Shown here: positions 38,561 through 52,000 of the stretch, in pieces | Numbering within the stretch: the first letter of the stretch is position 1 | Layout: every line of letters begins with the position of its first letter | From: Lanius collurio | Lineage: Eukaryota; Chordata; Aves; Passeriformes; Laniidae | Assembly: GCA_020086605.1 (NCBI GenBank) | Contig: JACBWW010000003.1 | Coordinates: 55,771,150-55,835,149, forward strand | DNA length: 64,000 bases | Direction of reading: 5' to 3' | Notes under the pieces: generated by a model | Database searches by the model: none | What the model was told of the DNA's origin: nothing | The model's input: only the letters and a program-made list of their open reading frames with translations | Translations under genes and position numbers: made by a program

Positions 38561-41500
38561 TGAGCAGTGGCACCACAGTCAGTGCCTGCAGCAGTGCCCG
38601 GAAAGGGAATTATCCTGCTTGCCAGCAAGAGAATTAATTTGAATAAATAAATCCACATCCTGACTCCATCCAGAGCCTGGCATCTTTACAAAACAACAGC
38701 GTCTCTTCAAAACTAATTGCTTGGGGCTGACTACAGAGTATTGTCCCTTTGGCATGTCAGGTCCCAAGCACCAGGCCATGCCGGCTTCCTGGTGGTCCAG
38801 AAAAATGCTGCCTGGCCTCTGAGAGCTGGAGGCTGTGGGAAGGCAGTCACCAGCAATGGCACCTTCTGCACCATTCCTCCATGGCTGCAGGTCCGGGGCC
38901 CCCCACTCATCCCCTCCACACTAAGGAAAGGAAGAGGGAGGTAGATGGAGCTCTGGGACACATGCCAGGTTCCTCCTCTGTGCTTTAGAAAAGCACCAGC
39001 CTTCAAACGCATCACCTTGCTCAATTCCTGCACTCATTCATTCTCTTCCTCTGTGCCCAGGGTTTATCTCACATTATAGTCCACCTTTATCTGTTCAAGC
39101 TCCAACACAATGTATCAAGTATCAGTTTAAGGGAATAATATACAGAATTTAGAAGAGAATAATAGAATTCCAGGAGTCTGTGAGATCAGACTATGTAATC
39201 TCACAATTGCTCCAAATTCTTATTGATAAAGCCGCTAAATACACCATACCTTAAGATCAAACATCACAGCTGATGTACATTTTATTTATTATAAATTTCC
39301 CTAAAAAATGTATTATTAATCAGCACAAACATTGCCAGTAGTGCCTCTGACAAGAAACTTCAACCCCTTTCTTACTGAACAAAGTCTCTCTCTGCTCCTT
39401 CTGGTACTTTTCATTTGCATCTTTTCCACTCACTCAAGTTTGAAAATTGTATTACACCAAAGGGAATACAATAACCTCTTTGCAGATCTAGGTCTAAAGG
39501 AAACACTTAAGGCATTTCAATGGAAGAAAAGAGATCTTCCAGTTAGAGATCCATAAAAATCAGCAGGTATCAGGCAAACATTTCCATTTTGATGAAACTA
39601 CACTCTTCACCGGGAATATATTCCACCTGAAGATTGAATTTATTCCGGCTAATGTGAAATGCTGCAAAATACAAAACATTTAAAATGCCCCCATGCAGGT
39701 GATGACCATTTAGTTCTGGTCATTCACCTCTGAAGGATGACTGGCTTGCAGCACAAATGCAGGAAACACCTGGATCATACCAATGCAACTAGCCCATTAT
39801 TCTCAAAAACATGGAAGATACTCTCCACATCAGATTTGCAGCCTGCACTGTGGTGTCTGTGAGTCTGCCCTGAGTGCTCAGCTGCTGAGCAGCCCTGGTG
39901 CAAATAGCCTTGTACTCAGGAGAACCTCCTGACCCAGGAGACAGCTCTCTCTTCCAAAGCTGTTATAATGGTTCACATGTTTTCATTTTGCCCTCTTGTT
40001 TGCTATTCATTAATTCCTGTTTATACCAAAAACTCCAAGGCGATGACCAAGATTTTACAGCAGTCCTTACAGAGGTTTCAAAAAACAGAAATAAAATTTA
40101 ATTGCTCACCAACCTGCATAATCCTCATTCTGCCTCCAAGTTATATTTGTTCTCAAGTCCACATTATGTAAAAGGCAAATGATACTCAGTAACACTCAAG
40201 CAACATGTCTGTGTTTGGTCTTATAGTGCACCAAAGACATTCTCTCTGCCCAAGACAGGCTGCTCTGAAGAAATCTTTTAAGGTCTCCCTTCACCAGGCT
40301 CCTTTTTTCCTCCTTCCAGCTTTCAAGCCCAGGCTGTAGCTAAGCTCCAGCAGACAGGTACCATGACACTTCTCTGCCCTGGCTGTCTTCTCTTGAATGG
40401 CAACTAAGTCTCACCATTCCCTTTTTTAATTACCACAGAGAGTTAAATACTTTTTCTAACAGCATCCTTGTTAGAGAGAGAGGGTCTGAATGGGTGAATC
40501 CTGCTTGTGGTTTCTCTGTAATGCTGCTGGTCTCATAGGCTCACTTCTGGTGATCCACTCAACTCTGGTCTTTGTGTTTTCTTGGTCTTGACCAGTGTTA
40601 GGATCAGGTTCAACCTGAAAAGCCTCTGTACAAAGGCACAGCAGGAAAGCCGCATGAAATAGTAGGTACCAACAGCCGGGAGAACTGATTGCAACACCAT
40701 TCTGATTCTCTCAGCCAAATATTTACATTTACTTTTATAACCACAAACACATTCCTTGCTCCCTATCATCTCGTTTGTTTACACATTGTTGCAAACACTT
40801 TTCAGCAACAACTTTCCTCTATTTAAAAAGACCAGCCTCATTTCATGCTGAATTTTAAGTACTCAGAGTTCAAGGCACCCTCAGACATCAAGGCAAAGGA
40901 GCTCTCTCCAGCAGTAAGATGGGATTGAACTCGCCACCACTCTTCAGCAGCGTGGCTGCTGAAGGAGGCTCACGCTGATGCAGTTGGCCCCTGGTAAACC
41001 CTAAGGATAAACACAAAAAGATTTGTTAGCTGCAGTTCCTGAGTTTCAGAATTTCTGGAAATCTCAGTTTTCCCCTAAATTTCATGTTTAGGTCCTTGCA
41101 GGTATATTTAAGTATTCAGGATCCAACCCTGACCTACCCTACGTGGGCCTTCCACCAGGCCAACTATGATTCAGAGCAATCACTGACCATCTCATCATCC
41201 TCTGTTCCTGTGTATTTTGCACCCTGACTCTTCCCTACCTCCTGCCCCAGTGCTTGGTGAAATCCTCCTCCAGTGTCCAGCCTGAATGCCGAGATAACTC
41301 TCATCAGTTCTGCACCAGCCTGAACATTACCTAACTACTGAGATGGTGCTGTAGGGTTGAGCATCAGCACAGTTTGAGGAAGCAGAGGGAAATTAGCCCA
41401 TCCTGACCTTTTTTCTGTCCCCATGGAAATGAGTCCTCATCACTCACCCCTAGAGCTTCTGAGCAGGGAAAGGCCAAGGGCCTGACTCTGCCATGACTGA

Positions 41501-42630
41501 TGTAAAAGTCAGGGAAGAAAGGGTGAAGAAGAAAAGGTCTACCTCCTCCTTGCCGATGAAGGAGTAGCAAGATTTCTTTCCTGATGGAGAAATCCAACCC
41601 TGCATCCCCAGGCACAGGAATCAACATAAAGTTTCTATGGCTTATCCAGAAAATCTTGCAGAACAAGCATCATTTTATATACTCCCAAGGCACAGGGTTA
41701 CTGCAGGATCTCTGCATGGATGCAGACTTTGGTATAGTAAATTCACACTACTTCCAGATGGGCCCAAAAATCTTGACTGTAAAAGAAACCTGGGATCCAG
41801 GAGTCTAACACAGACGGCTGTAAAAAAACATGTTTTCATCATGTCAGGCTCATGCACTGCCCAAGGTCGCCCTGTGGCTCAGGGTACAACAGTTCAACCA
41901 GAATTTCTCAGCACACCTGTCTGATGGCTTTCCCCACACTGCACAGAACAGAAAGCAGAAAAGGAATGAAACAGGGAAAACAAGGGTTCATTTGCAATTA
42001 AATAACGGCCTTTATGTTTTCCAAGTTTTATTTCCGCAGATTTTACATCTCATTGTGCACAAGACATGTCTCTTATCCAGTATTTACATAAAGCTGTTGA
42101 TGTGCAGCAATTTTGTTAATAAAACACCCACCTCCTCTCCACGTTTTTATTCACAATGATAAATACATTCAGAAGAAAATTCTCTTCTCCAGCTGCAGTC
42201 CCACAGCCCACTCACACATTAATTACACTGGGGGTGCCTGTAACCAGGATTACTATTCAGTAGATAGTACTTCAGAAGTTCTTGTTGCCAACATCTTTTT
42301 CACTTACACTACAACCAGTGTTTTCCTTATGCCCACCACCAGTCAACAGCAGATTAAATCCCCTCCCCAGCCACTGTTTAATCCACACATTAATACCAAA
42401 GATGGTTTAGAATAAAATTCTTCAGTTTTCTTCTCTCCCCTCCAGAAAGAAATGTCCACTCCCACTACTGCCACCTCCAGTTCAAACAGAGCCCTCAAAA
42501 CCTGCCAAGTTATTCTCTTCCAGTGATACTCTCCAGGCTTGATTACAAAATAATGGCTTTCAGGAGGGAACAGCCCAGGGGGTACGAATAATGCTCAGGG
42601 GCTGCCCTGAGATAAACTTGGCCCACACAA
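38561..42630. other. Non-coding stretch, no gene recognised
   Basis: No exon or repeat terminus identified. Holds the perfect 10-bp hairpin at 40942-40964. A leucine-rich frame at 39332-39556 has no splice or family support. Confidence 0.45.
40942..40964. repeat. Perfect 10-bp inverted repeat with 3-base loop
   Basis: CTTCAGCAGC, loop GTG, GCTGCTGAAG. Too short for a microRNA precursor by itself; function unknown. Confidence 0.75.
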
Positions 42631-42692
42631 GAATCACAGAATATCTCGTGTTGGAAGGGACCCACAAGAGCTATTTCATGCCAAGCCTTGCA
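42631..42692 (-). mobile_element. CR1 LINE 3' end fragment, minus orientation
   Basis: Plus-strand reading GAATCACAGAATATCTCGTG then TTGGAAGGGACCCACAAGAG is the reverse complement of the CR1 tail type also present at 49035-49095 (GGGTCCCTTCCAACTCAGGA). Confidence 0.85.
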
Positions 42693-43104
42693 AGCTACTG
42701 AAGTTTTAGACTGCATTTCTCACGTGTTCCAAGAAACCCATTCCAGAGAGATCAGATCCTGCAGCTGTTAGACTCCCAGCTTTCTCAGTGCCAACCAACT
42801 TAGAAAGCCAACACCTCTGGGAATAAACACACAAAAAGGACGCAAGCAACAAAACAGATGTGTTTAAAAAGCAATAGAGATCCTGGTCCTGTTTACTGCT
42901 GGCTGGGAAGCACAGAAGTAGACAAGCTCTTCTAGGAATTCCCCCCAGCTGTGGTACATCTCACACACACAGGTAACACCATGTACATGATATGCTGCTT
43001 GCAGGAGCTCATCCTGCTAAGAAATTCAAAGTCACTTTTTCCAAGCCAGGCTTCCACCACCAAAACTCTCTTAATGTAGTTCAAAACAAGTGCCCTTCAT
43101 TCTC
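42693..43104. other. Unique-looking spacer between CR1 copies
   Basis: No gene. May contain further decayed CR1 sequence near its left edge, but blocks are not clear. Confidence 0.4.
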
Positions 43105-43236
43105 TTCCAAGGCCAGGCTAGATGGGGTCCTGAGCAACCTGACTTAGTGGGTGGCATCTCCTGCCCATGGTGGCAGGGGCAGAATTAAATGATTTTTAAT
43201 GTTCCTTTCAACCCAAACCACTCTATGATTCTGTGA
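43105..43236 (+). mobile_element. CR1 LINE 3' end fragment, plus orientation
   Basis: Contains CCAAGGCCAGGCTAGATGGG, CCTGAGCAACCTGACTTAGT, GGGTGGCATCTCCTGCCCAT and the end TCTATGATTCTGTGAT. These are all standard consecutive blocks of an avian CR1 3' end. Confidence 0.93.
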
Positions 43237-43412
43237 TCCTTTGACAAGAACTGACAATCCAGTAAAAGGTAAAACATGGACTTGAACACAGTAATGTTTT
43301 CAAGTTTTAACTACCAATGAACTTTTAGCTATACAGTGCTTTTTACTCCTGCTTTTTTACTGAAAACATCTGAACAACTGCAGTTTCATTCCAGTGAAGA
43401 ATTTATCCTACC

Positions 43413-44405
43413 CACAGAATCCCATCATGACTGGGGTGGGCAGAGACCTCCATAGATGGTTTAGTCCAACCTCTTTCTGAAAACAGTCAGCTACAGCCTG
43501 TTGCTCAGTGCTGTGTCCAGTCAGATTTTCAGTATCTTCAAGGATGGAGACTCCACAGTCTCTCTGGACAACCTGATCCAGTGTTCCATCACTCTCACAA
43601 TAAAATGTTAGGTGTTTTATTATGCTTAAACAGAATTTCCTGTCCCAACACAGGGAACCACTGAGAACTAGATCTCTCTTCTTTACCCTCCCCGCCAATC
43701 AAGTATCACACATGGGTAAGGTCCCCTTGAGCCTTCCCTTCTCCAGACTAAATAACCTCAGCTCTCTAAAGCCCTCTCATGTGACACATGCTCCATGCCT
43801 TAACCATCTTTATGGCACTTCACTGGATTTGCTCCAGTATATCCATATCTCTCCTGTAACAAGGAGCCCATCTTTGGGCACAGGTCCCAGACATAGATGG
43901 TCACCTCTGCCACAAGGGCAATTGATGGCTTATGGTCATCTTGGAGTCCATCAGGACCCCAAGGGTCTTTCTGGGGTCAGCCCCAGCCTGTAGCAGTGCA
44001 TGGGGCTACTCCTGCCCAGCACCAGCACTTGTCATATCCCTTGGTTGGACATCATGAGGATCTTGTCACATTTCTCCAGCCTGTCCGGGTCCTCCTGGAT
44101 GGCAGCACAACTCTGGTGCATCAGCCACTCCTCCCAGTTTCATATCATCTGCAGATATGCTGACACAGCAGCACAATCAACCAAGTTCATTAACAATGAG
44201 GTTAAACAGTTGTGGCTCCAGTATCAACCCCTGGGCCACCAGCAGACTGTCCTCTGGCTGATCATGGCTCTGTGCCCAGACATTCAGACAGTTTTCAGTC
44301 CACGTCACTGTCCACTTGCTATAGGCAGGATAAACAACATCCATCACTCTCCACTTGACCACTGTGCCCCTCATGTCTGCAGAAAGGTATTCAAATTCTG
44401 TTAGA
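43413..44405 (-). mobile_element. CR1 LINE, about 1 kb, minus orientation, with decayed reverse transcriptase
   Basis: The right end read on the plus strand (CACAGAATCCCATCATGACT, GGTTTAGTCCAACCTC) is a reverse-complemented CR1 tail. Going right, it passes blocks typical of the CR1 3' region (GATGGAGACTCCACAGTCTC; TTCTCCAGACTAAATAACCT; GGCACTTCACTGGATTTGCT). Conceptual minus-strand frames show SCAAIQEDPDRLEK and LVAQGLILEPQLFNLIVNEL, decayed versions of conserved CR1 reverse-transcriptase segments (CAAIQRDLDRLEK; GVPQGSVLGPVLFNIFINDL). Stops and frame changes separate them, so it is a dead copy. It is 5'-truncated near 44405. Confidence 0.93.
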
Positions 44406-47400
44406 ACTAGAGAAAAGTGTACCACAGGCCAAATTACACTGTTTTAAAGTTTAAATAGTGATGATCCTTAAATTGTAATTCAGTTTTACATTTATCTAGA
44501 ACAACACACATTCCTGCTTTGTTTAAGAATAACCAATTTAACATCAGAGTGAGGTTTGTATTACAGACAATCAGGTAAGTAGCTATTCCTTCCCATATCT
44601 CCCCTGGAAAAGCACATTTGCAGGAGCTCCAGCAGAGATGTCATCAAGATGAATGTGTTCCTGAGTGAAAAGAATGTGCCACAGCCATTCATATGCTGAC
44701 TTATTTCTTGTTGCCTCTTGACTTAACCTCATGATCTATATTAGGATTAATGATAAAGACTAAGCATGTGTTGTGAAATGCATGTTAATTAAGATGGTTT
44801 TGTTTGAAGCCAGGTGAAAGGGAAATTTCTTTACTTCTATCTGTTATTGAGCTACACAGATTACCCTCCCAATTTAATCTATTTCCATTTTGAAATGCAA
44901 AAGGATGCACATCTCTACCAAATTGCAACAAAGTGCCAGACATTTCTAACACAACCCCAAAATCACAAGGGAAATCATGCAGAGTCTAAACCTTTCAAGC
45001 AGGTTAATCAGAGCAAAAAAATGCAGTCTCTCAAGCTCTTCAACCAAAGCATCTCTGATTTTCACAGCAACAGTATTTTACAGCAAACCACGATCAGAGC
45101 CCAAAGAGTACTGGCAAGGGCATTCCTACTGCCTGCCTTAATATCCATAACAGTCCACACCCCCCCATGAGGTTTTGATATGTTGGTTAATTTGACAACA
45201 TTTTGAAGCATTTTTCCTTATTTCTGTCAATTTCTTAGAAGTGAATTTTCATTCCTCCTTCATCTGCCCCCTGTCCTGCTGACTCATGACTTACCCCTCC
45301 CCGTCAGACCAGTTTTTAACACCCAAATACTGTTTTCTCTCACATCTCCCTGTTTGACCCATCCATTCTGTGCACTCCAAGTAAACTTCCACAGCAGTAC
45401 ACATCCCTCACATCTATGTCACAACCCTTCTGAAACAAGTTTACATCCCATTTCAACTACCATAACTTTCAGTGCTACTTTTCCTCTTTTCCTCCTGCCT
45501 CTCTTTCCTCACTGACTCCACAGGTTTTTTTTTCCCCAAGCTGTGAGCTTCTAACCATTTTTTAGACTTCTCTTCCATAGCACCAAGCATTCAGTATGAG
45601 TAGCTGGACTCAGCACTGCGTTGCTATGACAGTTGGTTTTGTGTCCAGAGCCAAATTATCTTTTAAATGCATCAACATCTCCCTGTTGCTGGTATGAACC
45701 CAATCTCTCCTGGCGCCAGACTTGGCTGGAACCCTCTGCTGTCACTGATGCTGTCTGCCAGCAGCTCCTCAATGAATGAGTTTCTTCAGCAGATTTCTTC
45801 ATCCACATGACTAGAGGCCAAACATCAGGTCAGCAAGGAGGGCTGAAGCTATGACAGAACAAGTGAGTGTCTCAGGCAGAGGACATACTGAGGGAACAGA
45901 GATGGAAAACCTCCCTCAATGTCATGACAAAATCTGCCACACTTGTGACCAAAAAACTGCAAATTTTTCCACACCATAAGAAGAAATCTTTATTATTATT
46001 TGGTAAAAATAGTCCTGTGCCTACAGTAAGTCCTCATCTTCTAGATTGAAGAGACATTCACACCTCACTTGCTGTTGGTCCTGTACCTCGGATACCATGA
46101 ATCCTTTACCCAGAACACTCCTGCAGAGAGACATTGAACTGCAACTTTCCACAGCTGGGCAATTCCAGCTTCACCAGACTGGATCCTTAGTAGTTACATA
46201 TGTACTTTGGTGTTAAAAGCCTAAGCAAATAGACAAATAATACACCTACAGCATTGCAGAGGGCAGGAATGCACCATAACTATAGTTAAATGCTCTGTAC
46301 CTATGCACAGATCTTACAGGCCCAAATAAACTTTAATTAAAAGGCTCATCACAAGAAATAAATTGGAGTGGCCTCAGCACAACACGAATTTACCCTAGGT
46401 CTTGTGCACATATGGGTGCTCATCCTGAGGCAGCTGCTCAAGTTTAACCAGAGCTTATGCTCCTGGAAAAGGAGGCCCCCAATTACCCAGACACCCATCA
46501 TGCACCTTAAACAGACAAAAAAATGCCCACAGTGATCTGTGCATCTGACCTGGTGGAGAATCAGACCAGCAAACACTGGACTGAGGCCCTGCTGTCTGTT
46601 CACTGAATTCACAAAGTCTTTGCACATTTTCCATTTACTATTGTGTTCTGGTTAGAGCCCTGTCAAATGTGCTTCAAACTGTCTAGAAGACCTGGTATAC
46701 CACTGCCAGAATCTGCTCTGCCAAGTTTCCGAGGCTGAATAGGGAACTAGAGGCTGTGAAAGGAGTTTAGCAAAGAATCTGAGCTGCTTTTCCAAAAGTC
46801 ACTTAAGACACTGAGGCAAGTCTCCAATATGGATGAGGCACTATACTTCTTTCAGGCCAAAATGCAACAGCCTCCCTCTCTTTCCAGTAAAGGACAGCAG
46901 CCCTTTTATTGTCTGCCAACAGAAATGCCACTCTGCCAACCCCACACCACAACCAAAAACAATGCCTTTATTTTGAATTTCGTAGTGTTTAGTCCTGAAG
47001 GTGAAAGACTTTATTATAGCTTTGAGTTTACTCCAAGTTTGGAACATAGTCATGTTAAAATAAATTCTCATTCACCACTATTAGTCTTCTCTACACTGAA
47101 CTGATTGCAAAAGTCACTCATCTTCCAGACCCTACAAGCCATGTATCAAAATCATCATGCAGTCAAGAGTCCCAGGAATCATGGAATCTTCAAACTCAGC
47201 CCCACAGTCTGATATGCCACGAGCACAGGATCTGGTCCTGAGGAGCCAGAAACTACACACAGTTCAAAAGCCATAAAGTGCTGACTCTGGATTTATCTGA
47301 CCTCACCCACAAGTGTAAAGTTTGGAGCATAACTTACAGTTAGCCAGCTGTTCTTCCTCTTTGGAAACAGAAGGCAACATCCTCCTGAGGTGCCTCTCTG

Positions 47401-49034
47401 ACTCCCTGCATGGCTCAGAAGGATGTGCAACTTCTAGACAGCCACATTTAAATGAGACAAATACTACCCTGCAAATAGAATGACAAGCTGACATGCTGCA
47501 GATTCCTCCAGCAATGTTATTAAGTGACAAAACTGCCAGCTTCTATAAATTGATTCACTAAGATCAGCAAAATCAGCCCCTGTGGGTTTGAACATTTAGT
47601 TCTTCGAAATTATGGGGAAAAAAAAAAAAAAAAAAGAGATACAGATTGCAGAGGAAGCTAGCAAAAAATACTGTTTTTTCATGGGTGGTCAGTAATGCTG
47701 AGAATAAGGACAATTTGACATAAGGAGCATTTACAAGACAGGAAGCAAAATACTAATGTTAATAACTAAACATACTTTCCTCTCAACTACTGCTTACACT
47801 CTGCTAATGGCAGGATACTGTGAGAAGGATTCAAAGAGGTTAAGAGGAAACTCAAACATTTTAAATACATTATAAAATCTAACTGCACAAGCAGAAAGAA
47901 ATTGGGAACAACCAGTGAGTGTTAGGAGTCATCAGGGCTGGAAATTCAAAGGTGAGTGAAAATGAAGGACATTTCCTCTGTGCAGTCATAAAGGCTGACG
48001 CAGTTTTCACTGCACAGACAAGAGTATCAGGAGGAAGGGAAAGTAACTGCAGTAAATTTTCCTATTTGTTATAGCTATCTTGTGGCAATCCCTGAACTAC
48101 TTCATCCTGTGTTTTAAAGCACAGGAAAATGGAGCTTATTTACTTGTGGAAAGAATAGTGCTACAGGGGATTAATGGGATATACATAAAAGAGTGGTTAT
48201 GTTCCAACAGTGACTAAGTGCAGTTAAAAGAATGAATATCTTTCCAATAGATGAATATTTTTCAATATGCATATACACTTACCACGGGGAGGAATTACTC
48301 AGTATGACACACTGAGGAGTACTAATTCAAAACAGCAAACTGGAGAACAATTAAAAATTAAGGGTAGGAAAAAAAACCCCACACAACTGTGAAAATGAAA
48401 GTAAAATACATCAAAGCTGTAGACCACAGTTTGTAAACCAGCCACAGTGTCATCCTGCCTGCAATATCTTAGACACAAGTCTGCCAGGTGTAGGCAGAAC
48501 AGTCATTCAAGGACACAGCAACAGCTACAGATGCTTTTAATTTTTTTTAAAATTCACACACCTCCAGAGCATCCATGCAAAGTAAAAAACATGTTGAGGA
48601 AGTGCAGAAACTCTCCTACCTTTTGTTCTAACCACCTGTGGCACCACTGCTCCCTCTGCACTTTCTCATAACATGGAGAAAACAAGAGCAATCACCACAT
48701 CACCAACTGAAGGAAGCTATCTGCAAACTTCACCTAGACTAAGATTAGATAAGCATGTGAGAAAATCTGCAAAAACTACAGTGCATACTGCGAGTTTATC
48801 AGAGGACACAACCCCTGGTATGTTGGAAGACACCTATTACTCGTCCTGCAGCAGACGGTTTCTTTCTTAAACAGGTGCTTCTGGCAGCAGCAGCTTTCCA
48901 GCCTCTGAGATGCTGCCCTTGCCCTCTGGTCTCTGTTTTCACAGGTGTAAAGCGTGGGCGCTGCCCCATGAGGGACTTGCTCACCACAGGAATTATGCCA
49001 GCTACACTTGAGCTTGTTGGAGCCATCAATGTGT
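44406..49034. other. Non-coding stretch, no gene recognised
   Basis: Contains an 18-A run (47618-47635). A short segment near 47.17 kb (AGGAATCATGGAATCTTCAA) faintly resembles a reverse CR1 tail but is too diverged to call. No exons seen. Confidence 0.45.
47618..47635 (+). repeat. Poly(A) tract, 18 bases
   Basis: Uninterrupted A run after TATGGGG; low-complexity sequence. Confidence 0.9.
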
Positions 49035-49095
49035 CCAGGAGTCAGGCTCAATGATCTCTGTGGGTCCCTTCCAACTCAGGATATTCTGTGATTCT
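49035..49095 (+). mobile_element. CR1 LINE 3' end fragment, plus orientation
   Basis: CAGGAGTCAGGCTCAATGAT, GGGTCCCTTCCAACTCAGGA and terminal ATATTCTGTGATTCT form a standard CR1 3' end. More diverged CR1 sequence may extend left. Confidence 0.9.
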
Positions 49096-52000
49096 ACACA
49101 GCAAATCTCAGGGCCTGCAATGGCACTGCTGCAACGTGGGCATCACGTCTCCCGTGCTGCCGTGCCCAGGCTCACGTGCTGTGTGTGTGTAATGGAGTCC
49201 CAGCCCATCCACAGCTGGATTCTAACTGATGATTTAGTATGATTTCCTAAATACTTCCTACAAAAACTACAGGAACTGAAATAGAGATTCATGATTTGAC
49301 CAGATCACCAGCATGTGTGAGTCACAGCATATCAGAGACTTATACTTCAAGGACTTCCAACAGAACATTTTAAACTTGATTTACATTAATTGAAGACACA
49401 TGCCAGATTATTTTGGTGGCAAATTATACCAAAAAGGTTTCTTCCACAACATTCAGGGCCATCTCACCAGGATGTACAGAAGATCAATGCCCTAATAGAA
49501 AGCAAGAAGAGGTTGCATGTTTAGGTGAGAAAGCAAGAAGGAAATAAAATTTATGAAACCAGTATGAAACCACACAGTTAAAAAGTTGCTGCCATTATAT
49601 CTTCCATCATGGCTGGAAAGGTCGTTTAAGGGAAACAGCCAAATCATAAAATGCACTAGGAATTGCCATCACCTACCTAATCAAAATGAAGCACAGGCTG
49701 CCATTAATGGGGAAAAGGAAGTGCATCCTAACAACTATTCCTGTTTTAGATTCAGAATGAGTGGTTTATGTGTGACAACATCTCAACAACATTTATCCAA
49801 TTAGGAACCATACAATAACAGTTTTTAGATATGATGGGTATTATTATATAGGGAAAACCCCTACCCTCTATTGTACTCAGTAGTTATTTACAATACCTAG
49901 CACAAAGCAGAAATGGCAGCTCTTGCACTTTCACAGGCTGCTTGAACATGGTAAGTGTGCTAACTACATAATGGGAAAACAGAGGGATTAAAAAATAAAC
50001 CATGCAAAATCTACAATTTCTCGTTACTAGAACTCAGTTTAAATCATAATCAGGTCAATACAAGACCTGCACCAAAGGGGTTTTCATCACCTAGAACTCA
50101 GAAACCTTCTGCTTTTGCAACCATCAGTAGTAGCTGGTTTATACTGAAACACTGCTAGTGTTGTTTTTTAAAGTCTTTAAATGAAATTAAGAATTTGTTT
50201 TCATTTCTTTGAAGGGAGAGTTTATTTCCTTTCTGTGTTCTCTTCTTTTGCAATTATATTTTAATGTTTCATTATGTGCCTCCCAGGCTGGCATCAAAAC
50301 CACAAGTGACTCAAGAAAAGAAAAAGGAAACTCAGCACTGAGAGGGAACAGCTGCAGAATGTTAATGAAAATCACCATAACTTTTTGAAGAACACCATTG
50401 GCCTACCTTGTGCTATACCAACTTTCAACAACACCAAGATGACAGATTTTAGCGGCAGGTTAACTGTAAGTACACTTTAAGTTCCTTTTTGTTGGACAAT
50501 CTGTTTATTTTAGCAGACTTTATTTTTCAAGCAGATTAATTTCCTACAGAGATCCCTGCTGCTGCATGACACAGAACATTGGCGTCACTTGTCACAGCAG
50601 CCGAAATGAAATCCAAAACAAACTAAATTGCAATTTGCTGCCGACACAGAGTGTCAGAGAGAACAGCCATCAAGAAAGGAGCAGCTCTTCCCCGCTGGAA
50701 AGTTTTAAAGAAGTAATTTGTTTCCCTGTCACTCCTCTTTGCTACCAAGCTGCTCCACTCACAAGGCTGGTTTGCTTTACAACAGTCAGCAGTTTCCATC
50801 CAATGAACCAGTTATTTCATGGGGAAATAAACCCTTCCAGTTCATGGAACAAGCTAACTTGCACAATTCGTAACTTCACTGACCCAAAGCAGCATGGCAC
50901 AGGTCAGGTCAATCAAAACCTGTACAGACTCTGGACAAAAGGCACAGCTGAAACTCCACTATCCTCCAAACATTCACCATGGCTTAGAGAATATTAGAAG
51001 ATTGTAGAATGAACATCAGCACTGCATTTTTGGTGCAGAGGCTATAAGCCAGTACCATCCTGCCTGCAGCACATAAGCAATCCGACCCTGAACTGCAACT
51101 TCTACATCAGACAAAATATACTCTGAAGGAGTGGTTCTGCCATACACAAAGGGGTCATGAGGTATGTAACAGAGATGGAGTGGCCCAGTTGCAACATGGA
51201 AAGTCTACATTTAGGCAGGGAAATCCCATTTCAAGAATTCCCCAAACATATGAAAACAGAGCCTTGAAGCCTCAAGGATCTCCACGTGTGACTGAGTTCA
51301 CAAGTACCCAAACCCCTTACATGTCATCTTAGTGACCTGTAGAAAAACGACATGCAACTGTCTTTTGGCCTTCCCAGGGCTTTATAATCTGCCAAAACAT
51401 CCAGCCAGGCCATTCACCTAGTGCAGAGATACGGAGAGGAGATGTTAAGGATTCCAATGGAGGTCAAGAGGAATGTCTTCTTTGTTCAATAGCCACATGA
51501 AGGACTGCCCTGTTCCTCAGCATGTCAGCACAATAACCCTTGCCATAAATGAATACAATCCAAGAAAAACATTTCTTTTCCCAGAGAAACTATTCCACCG
51601 TCTGCCTGCCTTTACAAGGCAGATGAGGACTACAACGGAAGATGAAACTGCCTATCACAGCATGGGCTCTTCTTGAGATGTCTTCCTACAAACAATGGCT
51701 CTGGTTGCAGACCCATCCCCAGTCCTAACACTTCTTAGAGGCTGTGGGCTCTCAGGGAACAAAGTGTGTAGAAGGAAAATGATCCCCTTCAGTGTTCCTA
51801 CACAAAAGGGGGCAAGTAGTTAATAGGGGAAACCACGCAGAGAAAAAATCAGTCACAGATCTGCATCAAAGCTTACCTGAAACTTCACCAAAGTAATTTG
51901 TTCCCTTTAATATCCAACTGGCTTTTTGGTGTGGCCTGTGGTAGCCTGACACTTGTAATGCAAAGGTAAATCACCTGTAAACATTCTCCTCTTCCTGTTC

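Noticed and set aside
39332..39556. Leucine-rich stretch considered as a ferlin C-terminal membrane segment
   Set aside because: The flanking residues do not fit the ferlin C-terminus and there is no acceptor or preceding ferlin-like exon.
44000..44404. 134-codon plus-strand frame
   Set aside because: Antisense reading of the minus-strand CR1 at 43413-44405.
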